From NCBI GenBank assembly GCA_965248395.1, contig OZ252103.1, positions 1,240,001 to 1,304,000 on the forward strand: a stretch of 64,000 bases of DNA, in the 5' to 3' direction. The notes under the pieces were generated by a model that was not told the origin of the DNA, searched no databases, and was given only the letters and a program-made list of their open reading frames with translations. Shown here piece after piece: positions 1 through 8,212 of this stretch. The translations under genes and the position numbers were made by a program. The stretch's first letter is position 1. Every line of letters begins with the position of its first letter. This DNA is from JAAXHH01 sp965248395 (lineage in GTDB: Bacteria; JAAXHH01).

Positions 1-257
1 CCATGGAAGAGATTGCAGGAGGACCGGTCGCCGTCGCGTACGGAATCGGCATGAGGGCCCGTCTGGGCTTCCTGATCCTGAAGTTCGACATCGCCCATCA
101 GCTGGATCTAGGGAGGAAGCCCGACTGGTATAACAATGAAAACCTCCCCAACGTGCCCAAGGGGCTCGAATCGGAGTTTCCCGGTACCCGGTCATATCGT
201 CTTAGAAACGCGTTGGATGATACTCAGTTCTTCTTTACAATTGGCGCCGATTTCTAG
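1..257 (+). CDS. Outer-membrane beta-barrel protein, C-terminal fragment
   Basis: The reading frame is already open at the window edge, so only about the last 84 residues are visible. They alternate hydrophobic and polar residues and end in a strand finishing FTIGADF. A C-terminal aromatic residue of this kind is the usual signal for the Bam machinery, so the product is probably an outer-membrane barrel. The segment GIGMRARLGFLILKFDIAH resembles the last strands of Omp85/surface-antigen barrels (BamA, TamA or PD40-fused relatives), but too little is present to name the family. The ATG at position 3 is probably an internal methionine, not the start. Confidence 0.6.
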   Translation, partial: MEEIAGGPVAVAYGIGMRARLGFLILKFDIAHQLDLGRKPDWYNNENLPNVPKGLESEFPGTRSYRLRNALDDTQFFFTIGADF

Positions 258-342
258 GTAGTCTCTTCGGCAACCGGCCTGGAATCGGCATGCCGTTCGA
301 TGATCAACCATTGGTGATACACGGGAGACACGACAGGTATAC

Positions 343-1275
343 ATGCACACAACAGAAGAAATCAAAGCCTTGAGGGAGCAGCATTACAACGCCACGCTCA
401 CAGAAATCCATGAACTAAACCCCGAACTGTGGATCATTCGGGTGAAACCGGACGAAGAACTCCCGCCGTACAAGCCGGGACAATACACCACCCTGGGGCT
501 GGGCGACTGGGAACCCACCAACGATCCAGCCAACAATGAGGATGTCAACGAGAACCTCAAGACGAAACTGGTCCGCCGCGCTTACTCCATGTCCTTTCCC
601 ATGTTCGAGAACGATCCCCGGCAATTGCTGGCGCCGGAGAACATGGATTACTACGAGTTTTATATTACAATCGTGGGGCGCGACGGCGAACCGGGCCAGG
701 ATCCGTCCCTGACGCCCAGGCTGTGGTTGCTCAAGGAAGGCAACCGGTTATGGATGGGGCCGAAGGTAACCGGTCACTACACGCTGGATCACATGGGCCC
801 GGATGACCAGGTCATCTTTGCCGCGACAGGCACAGGAGAAGCTCCGCACAACTGCATGATTGCGGAACTGCTTCGGAACGGTCACAGGCCCGATATCATA
901 TCCGTGGTCTGTGTACGGTATGCCCGTGACCTGGGCTACCAATCGACCAATGAGCAGTTGAAGCGTCTCCATGCGAACTACCATTATATCACCCTGACCA
1001 CCCGGGAGGCGCGCAATCTCGACCGCAAGGTGTATATACAGGATCTGGTCCGAACCGGGGAGTTGGAAGAAAGTACGGGTATCACCCTGGACCCGGAAAG
1101 GACCCACGTGTACATCTGCGGAAACCCCGACATGATCGGCGTACCCAAATACACCAGGGAAGGCGACAAGTCCTACCCCTCGCCCACCGGTATAGTCGAA
1201 CTGCTCGAATCGCGCGGATTCAAGGCGGATCATCGCAGGGACAAGGGCAATATCCACTTCGAAGAGTACTGGTAG
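343..1275 (+). CDS. fpr: Ferredoxin--NADP+ reductase-like flavoprotein
   Basis: 310 residues, normal length for a bacterial FNR. The N-terminal half is the FAD-binding barrel, with RRAYSMS at residues 78-84 matching the family RxYS FAD motif. The C-terminal half is the NADP-binding fold, with GTGEAP at 163-168 and CGNP at 259-262. The protein ends in FEEYW, close to the aromatic C-terminus that stacks on the flavin in FNRs. Such enzymes move electrons between NADPH and ferredoxin or flavodoxin in the cytoplasm. An insertion around residues 55-75, rich in Asn and Asp, is longer than usual. A dehydrogenase gene follows after 16 bases, probably co-transcribed. The family is clear; the electron partner cannot be told from sequence. 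Confidence 0.85.
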   Translation: MHTTEEIKALREQHYNATLTEIHELNPELWIIRVKPDEELPPYKPGQYTTLGLGDWEPTNDPANNEDVNENLKTKLVRRAYSMSFPMFENDPRQLLAPENMDYYEFYITIVGRDGEPGQDPSLTPRLWLLKEGNRLWMGPKVTGHYTLDHMGPDDQVIFAATGTGEAPHNCMIAELLRNGHRPDIISVVCVRYARDLGYQSTNEQLKRLHANYHYITLTTREARNLDRKVYIQDLVRTGELEESTGITLDPERTHVYICGNPDMIGVPKYTREGDKSYPSPTGIVELLESRGFKADHRRDKGNIHFEEYW

Positions 1276-1291
1276 TGTAGAAGAGGCTGCC

Positions 1292-2242
1292 ATGCAGATA
1301 TTGACGCAGGATACGGATGGTAACCTCGCGGTATCCAGCGGTCCCGTACCCTCCTGCGGCGATACGGAGGTGTTGATCAAGGTAAGGGCGTGCGCTTTGT
1401 CGCGCCGGGGGACCGCAACCTCCGACCCCCCGGTTTCCGTCACCGCCGGCCAGCGCGTACCGTTCAGCCGGGGTTTCACCGGAATCATCGAATCAACTGG
1501 AAAGAACGTGGATGCGCTCGCGCCCGGTGACCGGGTCATTGCCTGTCACACCGACGGCGGTTTCTCCGAATTCCACAGCGTACCCGCGTACCTCGTCGTC
1601 TCGCTGCCCATGGACATCAGCTTTGAAGAAGGCGCCATCGTACCCCGCATGCCGACGGTGCTGAACGGCCTGGAACGGGCACCGGTAAAGGCCAGGTCGG
1701 TTTTCATCAGCGGTGCGGGGGCTACGGGCCTTTTGAGCACACAGATCGCGCGTATATCGGGCGCCACGACCATTATCGTGGCAGACCTGCATGTAAAGCG
1801 CCTGCAACGCGCGCGGGACGCGGGTGCCGACGCCGTGATCAACGTCTCGACGGAGGACGCCCATCGGCGCGTCATGGACCAGACCGGCGGCCAGGGTGTG
1901 GATGTATGTCTCGAGTGCGCCGGAAACGAGGCGTCTTTTGCGCAATGCGCGGCGAATCTTCGTCCGGGCGGAGCGCTCGTCGTTCTGAAAGCCATGCCGC
2001 ATCCCGTATCCATCGATATGCCGGCATGGGCTGTACGATCGCTCCAACTCGTCATGGGCCGGGAACAACCCTTTGAAACGCCCTACCTGGTAGAACGTGG
2101 ATTGAAACTGGTCGCCATCGGCGCGATCAGGCTGCGTCCTCTCCTGACCCACGTATTTCCCGTTCATCGGATAACCGAAGCCCTCGACCTGGTCGACGGT
2201 CATCCGAACCTGGCCGTTGAAGTCGCATTGGTACGGCCATAG
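1292..2242 (+). CDS. Medium-chain (MDR) dehydrogenase lacking zinc ligands
   Basis: 316 residues with the MDR layout: a GroES-like N-terminal domain (residues 1-125) and a Rossmann domain with SGAGATGLLSTQIAR near 145-160. Later segments GADAVINVS and GGQGVDVCLECAG are typical of the family. The catalytic zinc site of alcohol and sorbitol dehydrogenases is missing: where zinc enzymes have GxxxCGxD this protein reads VRACALSRRG, and where they have GHE it reads FTGIIE. The four-cysteine structural zinc lobe is also absent. It is therefore more likely a zinc-independent reductase of the quinone/enoyl reductase kind. It follows the FNR-like gene after 16 bases. Substrate unknown. Confidence 0.7.
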   Translation: MQILTQDTDGNLAVSSGPVPSCGDTEVLIKVRACALSRRGTATSDPPVSVTAGQRVPFSRGFTGIIESTGKNVDALAPGDRVIACHTDGGFSEFHSVPAYLVVSLPMDISFEEGAIVPRMPTVLNGLERAPVKARSVFISGAGATGLLSTQIARISGATTIIVADLHVKRLQRARDAGADAVINVSTEDAHRRVMDQTGGQGVDVCLECAGNEASFAQCAANLRPGGALVVLKAMPHPVSIDMPAWAVRSLQLVMGREQPFETPYLVERGLKLVAIGAIRLRPLLTHVFPVHRITEALDLVDGHPNLAVEVALVRP

Positions 2243-2264
2243 AGATCGACCGATTCTATATTGC

Positions 2265-2294
2265 TTGACACGCTTGCTGCGAGGCTCTTATTTT
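2265..2294 (+). promoter_or_regulatory. Candidate sigma70 promoter of the tol operon
   Basis: A perfect -35 TTGACA at 2265-2270 is followed after 18 bases by TATTTT at 2289-2294 (4 of 6 to TATAAT). It lies in the only non-coding gap before tolQ, about 50 bases upstream of its TTG start. Identified by eye, not by experiment. Confidence 0.5.
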
Positions 2295-2345
2295 CAACCC
2301 GCCCTGAGGAGCCACGAGATCAATCTAACAGGATAAGAAAGCGCC

Positions 2346-3044
2346 TTGTCATCTGAAATCAGTATCCTGAATCTGATCCTGGATTCGGGCACCGTCGCCA
2401 AGACCGTAATCATCGTCCTCCTGATCTTTTCGATCGTATCATGGGCGATCATGGCGGAGCGTTGGCGTTACTTCCGCCGCGCCCGGGCGGAATCCCGACG
2501 ATTCCTCGCATTCTTTCAGACTCAGACCGATTTCGACCAGGTATATCCCGTCACTTCGAAGTGGCCCCACAGTCCCGCCGCCGTGGTTTTCCGAGAGGTT
2601 TACGAGAAGCACCGGTCGATCTTCTCACGCACAGTCAGGAACGAAGACCGGCCGGCGTCAATAGGCCAGGACCTGCTGGAGGCCGTCTACCGCGATCTCA
2701 GGCTGGCCGCCCATCGTGAACTCGCCAGATTTGAACAACGACTGTCCTTGCTGGCCACCGCGGGAAGCGTGTGTCCGTTTCTCGGCCTGTTCGGGACGGT
2801 CTGGGGCGTCATGACTGCTTTTCTGGACATCAGTTCCAAGGGCTCGACCAACATCGTGGTCGTCGCACCCGGCATCGCGGAAGCCTTGATCACCACGATC
2901 GCGGGACTGGCCGTCGCCATCCCGGCCATGGTGGCGTACAACTACTTCGTGCAGCGGTCGCGAATACTGGGACTTGAAATCGAAGACATGGCCACCGCGG
3001 TCTTGAATATCCTCCAGCTGCGAGGACGTCATGAACTCGTTTGA
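2346..3044 (+). CDS. tolQ: TolQ, proton-channel subunit of Tol-Pal
   Basis: 232 residues of the MotA/TolQ/ExbB family. One membrane segment lies near residues 14-35. Two more lie in the C-terminal half: the stretch from TAGSVCPFLGLFGTVWGVM, and the one containing PGIAEALITTIAGLAVAIPA, the conserved proton-channel core. With TolR it forms the inner-membrane motor that uses the proton gradient to energise TolA and constrict the envelope at division. The start is TTG at 2346 with an AGGA about 12 bases upstream; no ATG gives a complete first helix. It overlaps tolR by 14 bases, indicating translational coupling. Confidence 0.92.
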   Translation: MSSEISILNLILDSGTVAKTVIIVLLIFSIVSWAIMAERWRYFRRARAESRRFLAFFQTQTDFDQVYPVTSKWPHSPAAVVFREVYEKHRSIFSRTVRNEDRPASIGQDLLEAVYRDLRLAAHRELARFEQRLSLLATAGSVCPFLGLFGTVWGVMTAFLDISSKGSTNIVVVAPGIAEALITTIAGLAVAIPAMVAYNYFVQRSRILGLEIEDMATAVLNILQLRGRHELV

Positions 3045-3450
3045 TTTCAATGGCGCGGGTTCGCCCCGCGCCGTGTCGGAAATTAACGTAACGGCGCTGG
3101 TCGACGTCATGACCGTTCTGCTGATCATCTTCATGATCACCACGCCGATGATCCAGAGCGGCGTCCAGGTGGATCTGCCCAGTGCGAGCGCCGCCGCCCC
3201 GGATCTTGACGAGGGCCTGGTTATCACGGTTACCAGCGAGGGTTCGGTGTACCTGGAAGACCGGCTCCTTTCAATCGGCCAGTTCGACGGGGTGTTCAAG
3301 GCGGTATTCGAGGAACAGCAGGACAAACCGGTTTTTATCCGTGGAGACGAACGGGTCCCCTACGGCGCCATCATTGCCGTGCTCGACAAACTCAAGGAGC
3401 ACGGCGTAACCCAAATAGGACTGGCGACCAGTCTGAAACCGTCACGATAA
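3031..3450 (+). CDS. tolR: TolR, ExbD-family motor subunit
   Basis: 139 residues. A short cytoplasmic N-terminus leads into one membrane helix with ALVDVMTVLLIIFMI; Asp25 in it corresponds to the essential proton-carrying aspartate of TolR/ExbD. The rest is the periplasmic domain, typical length for the family. The start lies inside tolQ and the stop TAA shares one base with the ATG of the next gene (TAATG). Reading order tolQ-tolR-tolA is standard for Tol systems. Confidence 0.92.
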   Translation: MNSFDFNGAGSPRAVSEINVTALVDVMTVLLIIFMITTPMIQSGVQVDLPSASAAAPDLDEGLVITVTSEGSVYLEDRLLSIGQFDGVFKAVFEEQQDKPVFIRGDERVPYGAIIAVLDKLKEHGVTQIGLATSLKPSR

Positions 3451-4073
3451 TGGCACGCATGATCTGGGTTTCTGGAATCCTGCATTTTGCGGTGATCTTT
3501 GGACTTATCGGTTCGAATGCCTGGTGGCCCGCCTCGGTTTCGTCCCAGGGCCAGCAGGTCTACCGGGTCGATCTCGTTACGCTGGCCGAAAGCGTATCGA
3601 TTCGACGTCCCCCCATGATCGACGAGGCGTACGAAGTCGTTTCGAAGAAGGAAGCCGCCACGCCGCAGGAGGAAGCGGACCTGGCGCTGGAACGGACGCC
3701 GCACCTGGTTTCCGAAGAACCGGACCCGGGACCGGAAACGCCCGAGTCCTTTGAGACGGACTCCCCGGGTATCCGGCTGGACGAGCGGACCTTCGAGTTT
3801 CCTTACTACCTGGGTATCATGCAGCGGAAGATCCAACAGCATTTCGTAGTGCCCAGGTTGCTTGGGGTAACGCAGCTCGAGACCGTCATCTACTTCCGCG
3901 TACGGCGTTCGGGGCGGATATCCAACGTCGTCGTGGAGCGGTCGTCCTCCAACCCGGTCTTCGACCTGGCGGCGCAGCGGGCGTTGAACGAGGCCGATCC
4001 AATGCCGCCACTTCCGGATGGCTACACGAAGTCTTACCTGGGCGTGCATTTTGCTTTCCAGTACTCCTTGTGA
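3450..4073 (+). CDS. tolA: TolA-like/TonB-family energy transducer
   Basis: 207 residues: an N-terminal membrane helix (about residues 5-22), a Glu/Pro-rich periplasmic linker (about 55-110) and a C-terminal TonB-like domain with QTETVIYF-type strands (about residues 120-207, reading LETVIYFRVRRSGRISNVVVE). Position between tolR and tolB points to the TolA role: relaying motor energy across the periplasm to TolB and Pal. It is about half the length of Escherichia coli TolA, lacking the long alanine-rich helix. A TonB protein is the alternative, but no TonB-dependent receptor is nearby. Coupled to tolR through TAATG. Confidence 0.8.
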   Translation: MARMIWVSGILHFAVIFGLIGSNAWWPASVSSQGQQVYRVDLVTLAESVSIRRPPMIDEAYEVVSKKEAATPQEEADLALERTPHLVSEEPDPGPETPESFETDSPGIRLDERTFEFPYYLGIMQRKIQQHFVVPRLLGVTQLETVIYFRVRRSGRISNVVVERSSSNPVFDLAAQRALNEADPMPPLPDGYTKSYLGVHFAFQYSL

Positions 4074-4109
4074 TCCACGTGCGCGTTTATTGCAACCAAC
4101 CGGTATCCC

Positions 4110-5588
4110 ATGATCACTTTTTCGCAAAGAAAGCCTGAAACGAAAAGACCAGGGCGCTTACCGGCCGGTATGTGGCCTTTGCGGATTCTGTTGCTGGCAA
4201 TCGTTCTGTCCCTGGTCGGCGTGAAGACCGTGCAGGGCCAGGACGAAGTCAATCTCACCGTGCAGGCCCGTGTCTCGCCCCGCATACCGCTCGCCTTCAA
4301 ACCCTTTACCACCCAGGACGGAACCGGGTTCAACGCCGCTTTCCAGGACACCATCAACCGGGTGCTCATGAGGGACCTGGCGTTCTCCGGCGTCTTCGCT
4401 GTCCGGGACCTTTCCATTCCGGCCCGGATAGGAGACGGCGGCGAATCCTCCGTGCTGACAGACGGGGCCGATGACACCACCTACGTGTTCCTGGACGATG
4501 CCGGCGAAGTGGATCTCGAGCTGCTTCGCAAGTTGACCGTGCAGGTCATGGTATCGGGGACGTACGAAGTTACAGGCTCGCAGGTGGAAATGTCCGTGCG
4601 CCTCATCGATGTGGGCACCCGGCGAACGATCGTGGAAAAGGGCTACGCCGCCTTCGATCTGACGCTGAGGCGGATCATACATCTCATGGCCGATGACATC
4701 GTGCTGCAATTGACCGGAGACAGGGGAATCGCGCAGACCCGGGTCGCCTATATTTCCCAGCTAAGCGGCGCCCCTGAACTTTACGTATCGGACTACGACG
4801 GATTCAACGCACGCCGGTTGACCCGGGACGGAGCCCGGAAATACTCGCCGAACTGGTCGCCGGACGGCACCAGGATCGCCTACACTTCTTACCTGGACGG
4901 TCCCCACGAATTGTATGTCCTCGATCTGCGGACCGGGGAAACCGGCAAGATTCCCTTCAAGGGGAGAACGGTCCTGTCGCCGCGCTGGTCGCCGGACGGC
5001 CGCCACCTGGTCGTGGGTCTGATCACGAACGGGATTTCCAAGCTCTTCATCAGCACGCTGGACGGAAGCCGGCTGATTCCGCTGGCGACCGGTTACGGGA
5101 TCAACATTTCACCGTCCTGGTCACCGCGGGGCGACCAGGTGGTATACATGTCGGACCGATTGACACAGAAGCACCTGTACGTTATTAATATAGATGGATC
5201 GAACGACCACCGGATCACCTATGAAGGCGGTTACAACGGATCGCCCGCATGGTCGCCGCGGGGAGACCGCATTGCCTTCGTGGGCGGTGATTTGGTGCCG
5301 CGGAGACAGGGGAGCGCTGAACGAGTCTTCAACATCTACACCAGCGACGTAAACGGAAGGAATCTCGTGAAACTGACCGGTGTTCGTGGACGGGAAGGTG
5401 ACAACGTGAACCCGACCTGGTCTCCAGACGGTCTGCATATTCTTTTCGGTTCCGACCGGGGCCGCAAGGGCGAATTTCATATCTACCGGATGTATTGGAA
5501 CGGAGGGGGCGTCCATCCTGTCATCACGGACGGCAACAACCGGCAACCCACCTGGGGTCCGAGACCCGACGACTTCGAAATGGATTGA
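4110..5588 (+). CDS. tolB: TolB, periplasmic beta-propeller protein
   Basis: 492 residues. A hydrophobic signal segment lies near residues 20-45 after a basic N-terminus longer than usual, so the true start could be the internal Met at residue 21. The TolB N-terminal domain follows (about 50-205). The C-terminal beta-propeller is built of repeats each carrying the PD40 signature, such as SPNWSPDGTRIAY, SPRWSPDGRHLVV and NPTWSPDGLHILF. TolB binds Pal and TolA in the periplasm. It lies 36 bases after the tolA-like gene and 6 bases before cpoB, in the standard order. Confidence 0.93.
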   Translation: MITFSQRKPETKRPGRLPAGMWPLRILLLAIVLSLVGVKTVQGQDEVNLTVQARVSPRIPLAFKPFTTQDGTGFNAAFQDTINRVLMRDLAFSGVFAVRDLSIPARIGDGGESSVLTDGADDTTYVFLDDAGEVDLELLRKLTVQVMVSGTYEVTGSQVEMSVRLIDVGTRRTIVEKGYAAFDLTLRRIIHLMADDIVLQLTGDRGIAQTRVAYISQLSGAPELYVSDYDGFNARRLTRDGARKYSPNWSPDGTRIAYTSYLDGPHELYVLDLRTGETGKIPFKGRTVLSPRWSPDGRHLVVGLITNGISKLFISTLDGSRLIPLATGYGINISPSWSPRGDQVVYMSDRLTQKHLYVINIDGSNDHRITYEGGYNGSPAWSPRGDRIAFVGGDLVPRRQGSAERVFNIYTSDVNGRNLVKLTGVRGREGDNVNPTWSPDGLHILFGSDRGRKGEFHIYRMYWNGGGVHPVITDGNNRQPTWGPRPDDFEMD

Positions 5589-5594
5589 GATGAC

Positions 5595-6398
5595 ATGAAC
5601 AAACAGATCGCAAAAAGCCGCGGGCCGGGCGCCTTGCTCCTTGTCTGCATTCTGATCGTTACCGGCGGATGCGGTGCGCAGTCCGACCTGACCAACGTGA
5701 AGAACGATACCACGTATCTCAGGGCCCAGATGCAGGTAATGCGGGAGGAGGTCGCCCTTCAGGAAGACATTGACACGCTTACGGTCCACATAGAGCGCCT
5801 GGAAGCCCTTGTGCGGGAACAGATGAACGAGTTATGGAAAATGCGGGCCGACATGGGACAGCGTGTCAGCGGCCTCGAAAGGCAGCTACAGATACTGGAT
5901 ACGCGCATCACGGAAAGCGACCGGCAGTTTTCGACCCTGGTGCGCAGGTTGGAGGGAATACAGGCCCTGTTAAGCGGATCGGTAAGACCGGATACTTCCA
6001 TGGCACAGCCCCAGTCCGTCGTTCCGGGAGACCTGTACGACCTTGCACTGAGGGATTATCAGCGGGGCAGTTATGACGTGGCCATCCGGCAGTTTACCCA
6101 GTATCTAGAGTATTTCCCGGACTCGGCCCTGGCCGACGACGCGCAGTATTACATCGGGGACTGCTACTATACGCAGAGCCTGTACACCCAGGCCCTCGAC
6201 GCCTACGAGATGCTGTTGAACAAGTACCCTGATGGAAACAAGGTACCGACCACTTTGCTGAAGATATCTTTCATCAAGCTGGCCAGGAAGGAACAGGCCG
6301 AGGCGCGGACCTACCTGGAACGCGTCATCCGGGAATATCCCAATTCCGAGGAGGCCCAACTGGCCAGGATGAGGCTGGATTTGATGTCGGACGAGTGA
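5595..6398 (+). CDS. cpoB: CpoB/YbgF, Tol-Pal accessory TPR lipoprotein
   Basis: 267 residues. The N-terminus is a lipoprotein signal peptide ending VTGGC (lipid-modified Cys26). A coiled-coil region follows (about 35-120, heptad-like, with MREEVALQEDIDTLTVHIE), then tetratricopeptide repeats (about 145-265) including DLALRDYQRGSYDVAIRQF and ADDAQYYIGDCYYTQSLY, the signature of the family. CpoB coordinates Tol action with peptidoglycan synthesis at the septum; the E. coli protein is soluble, so the lipobox is a lineage variation. Six bases separate it from tolB. Confidence 0.88.
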   Translation: MNKQIAKSRGPGALLLVCILIVTGGCGAQSDLTNVKNDTTYLRAQMQVMREEVALQEDIDTLTVHIERLEALVREQMNELWKMRADMGQRVSGLERQLQILDTRITESDRQFSTLVRRLEGIQALLSGSVRPDTSMAQPQSVVPGDLYDLALRDYQRGSYDVAIRQFTQYLEYFPDSALADDAQYYIGDCYYTQSLYTQALDAYEMLLNKYPDGNKVPTTLLKISFIKLARKEQAEARTYLERVIREYPNSEEAQLARMRLDLMSDE

Positions 6399-6455
6399 TT
6401 TTTCTTTACTTTGGTTACTAAATCAGTGATTATTCTTTACTTGAACCAACTAAAG
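6394..6455 (+). repeat. 31-bp imperfect tandem duplication between cpoB and pal
   Basis: AGTGATT begins at 6394 and again at 6425. The two 31-base copies share CTTTACTT and CTAAA blocks with a few mismatches. The first copy contains the cpoB stop codon. The region is AT-rich compared with its surroundings. TTGGTT at 6411-6416 and AACCAA at 6444-6449 could also pair, but the loop would be long. No gene is present in 6399-6602; the pal promoter lies in its second half. Confidence 0.6.
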
Positions 6456-6479
6456 TTATGTTCATTTTCAAAAAATATG

Positions 6480-6508
6480 TTGTAAGAAAGAGACTGTTTA
6501 CATATACT
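6480..6508 (+). promoter_or_regulatory. Candidate promoter of pal
   Basis: TTGTAA at 6480-6485 (4 of 6) and TATACT at 6503-6508 (5 of 6) are 17 bases apart in an AT-rich 204-base gap. This would give pal its own transcript with a leader of roughly 90 bases ending in AAAGGAG at 6590-6596. Confidence 0.45.
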
Positions 6509-6602
6509 TGCATCACGGAATGAAACAAATGTTAAGTGGTACGTGTCCAGACAATATGGTTAAGAACAAAACAGGTGCTCACTCACACCAAAGGAGTTCT
6601 TC

Positions 6603-7259
6603 ATGAAACGATGGAGCAATACGGCTTCGGTTCTGGCGCTTTGCGTGATGATCGCGGCGCCCGTGTGGATGGGGGCCTGTTGCGCCGTAACCCGGGGACC
6701 GTCCGCGGGAGAACTGGCGGCCATGGAAGCGGAGCGGCAGCAGGCCATAGAAGATTCCCTCAGGGCGGTACGCGCTGAAGAGGAAACCCGTCTAGCGGCC
6801 GAGGAAGAAGCCCGGCGGATGGCCGAGGAAGAGGCCCGGCGGATGGCGGCCGAGGAAGAGGCCCGGCGGATGGCCGAAGAGGAAGCCCGAATGGCCGCTG
6901 AGGCGGAGGCACTGCGCCAGGAGATGATGTCCCTGTCGGCCGTCTATTTTGACTACGACAAGTCCAATGTCCGGGAAGACCAGCGTTCGGCCATGGACGA
7001 AAACGCCCGCAAACTGCGAGATTATCAACCCGAGGACATGGTGGTTGTAGGAGGGCACTGCGATGAACGCGGTACCATTGAATACAACCTGGCGCTGGGA
7101 GAGCGGCGTGCCCAGGCAGTCAAGATGTTCCTCGTGGATGCCGGCGTGATGGACGGCCGCATCGAAACCGTCAGTTACGGCGAAGAAAATCCTGCGGTCA
7201 TGGGCAGTGACGAAAGCGCCTGGTCGATGAACCGGCGCGTGGAGCTCATGCGCAAGTAA
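6603..7259 (+). CDS. pal: Pal, peptidoglycan-associated lipoprotein
   Basis: 218 residues. Lipoprotein signal with WMGAC near residue 26, then a highly charged helical linker (about 40-105) built of repeats of EEARRMA, then an OmpA-like peptidoglycan-binding domain (about 110-218). The domain has VYFDYDKSNV, GHCDERGTIEYN and NLALGERRAQAV, the canonical Pal motifs; the Asp and Arg of these contact diaminopimelate. Pal anchors the outer membrane to peptidoglycan and is pulled by TolA. A good ribosome site precedes ATG 6603. The linker is longer than in E. coli Pal and encoded by a DNA tandem repeat. Confidence 0.95.
   Translation: MKRWSNTASVLALCVMIAAPVWMGACCAVTRGPSAGELAAMEAERQQAIEDSLRAVRAEEETRLAAEEEARRMAEEEARRMAAEEEARRMAEEEARMAAEAEALRQEMMSLSAVYFDYDKSNVREDQRSAMDENARKLRDYQPEDMVVVGGHCDERGTIEYNLALGERRAQAVKMFLVDAGVMDGRIETVSYGEENPAVMGSDESAWSMNRRVELMRK
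6801..6896 (+). repeat. Tandem repeat encoding the Pal charged linker
   Basis: Four consecutive units of 24, 27, 24 and 21 bases (6801-6824, 6825-6851, 6852-6875, 6876-6896). Each encodes a variant of EEEARRMA. All unit lengths are multiples of three, so gain or loss of units keeps frame and changes only the reach of the lipoprotein. Confidence 0.85.
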
Positions 7260-7290
7260 GCCAGCCAGGTCATTGCCAGTACGGTTTCAC

Positions 7291-7320
7291 AAGGGCGGCC
7301 GCCACGGCCGCCCTTTTTTT
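7291..7320 (+). terminator. Rho-independent terminator after pal
   Basis: A perfect 10-bp GC-rich stem (7291-7300 with 7306-7315) around the 5-base loop GCCAC, followed by a run of seven T to 7320. It ends the tol-pal transcript. The stop codon of the convergent amidohydrolase gene uses the last T residues. Confidence 0.93.
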
Positions 7321-8212
7321 ATCCCTCCTGTAGAAACGGTTTCCAGTTCTCATAAATCATGTTGTGTATGGCCTCATCCGGGAACGCGGGCAGGGAGGTA
7401 TTCCGGACGATGTCGTTCACCTTCCATTGCCCCGCGATGACCTGCGCCGGCGTGGCGGAAGGGAAATCGGAACCGAAGATCAACTTATGCTCCACACCGT
7501 ACTCCAGGGCCGAGATGAACGCCATGTAATGCCGCAGCGGACGGTAGTGCAGGGCTGATATGTCCGCGTAGAGATTCGGATGCTTCCGGATCAGGACCAC
7601 GCATTCGTCCTCCCACGGATGTCCCATGTGGGCAATCATCATACGAAGGTCCGGGCATGCCACCGCGATGTCCTCGAGTTGAATCGGATTGGCCCACTTG
7701 AGCGGACCCGGTCGAACGAACGAGGTGCCCTGATGCCATATGACGGGGATATCCATCGCTTCCGCTTTCTTGAACAGTGGAAGATGCGCCGGGTCCTGCG
7801 GGTCGAAGTGCTGGTAGATCGGCGCGACCTTCAGTCCGCGCAGGCCAAGTTCGTTGACATTGTACTCTAGTTGTTCGACGGCGTCACCGTCGTTGGGATC
7901 GACGGAACACCAACCGATGAATCGGCCGGCGTGTTTCGACACGAAATCGGCGACGAGATCCTGGGGCACGTCCACTCCGCAATAGGGCGCCCTGAGTCCG
8001 AACACCACCACCTTGTCGCAGTCTTCCGTCGCCTTCAGCAGCGTTTCGGGCGTAGCGTCGAAAGCGTTCTTGTACTGGACCTCGTGGCCGGCGTAGTAAA
8101 CGTCTTCGGACAGCCGCATCTTGGCCTTCTTGGCCGCGTACGCGTATTCCACGAACTCATCGGACATGTGATCCGGGTACCACATCAGGTTGGTATGGAT
8201 GTCGACTAGCAT
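7319..8212 (-). CDS. Amidohydrolase-family (amidohydro_2) TIM-barrel protein
   Basis: 297 residues from the ATG at 8212, which sits in ATGCTAG overlapping the stop of the upstream ATPase gene; a longer frame to 8260 would overlap that gene by 55 bases. The sequence has the late metal-site motifs of the amidohydro_2 group: IWHQGTS, MIAHMGHPWEDE and FGSDFPSATP (barrel strands 5, 6 and 8). The strand-1 motif, normally DxHxH, reads DIHTN, so the second histidine is missing. Related enzymes are decarboxylases, lactonases or hydrolases of small carboxylates; the substrate is unknown. Last gene of the larB-larC-ATPase operon. Confidence 0.75.
   Translation of the reverse strand: MLVDIHTNLMWYPDHMSDEFVEYAYAAKKAKMRLSEDVYYAGHEVQYKNAFDATPETLLKATEDCDKVVVFGLRAPYCGVDVPQDLVADFVSKHAGRFIGWCSVDPNDGDAVEQLEYNVNELGLRGLKVAPIYQHFDPQDPAHLPLFKKAEAMDIPVIWHQGTSFVRPGPLKWANPIQLEDIAVACPDLRMMIAHMGHPWEDECVVLIRKHPNLYADISALHYRPLRHYMAFISALEYGVEHKLIFGSDFPSATPAQVIAGQWKVNDIVRNTSLPAFPDEAIHNMIYENWKPFLQEG

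Noticed and set aside
6801..6896. CRISPR-like repeat array
   Set aside because: The units are directly adjacent with no spacers, encode part of Pal and vary in length by whole codons.
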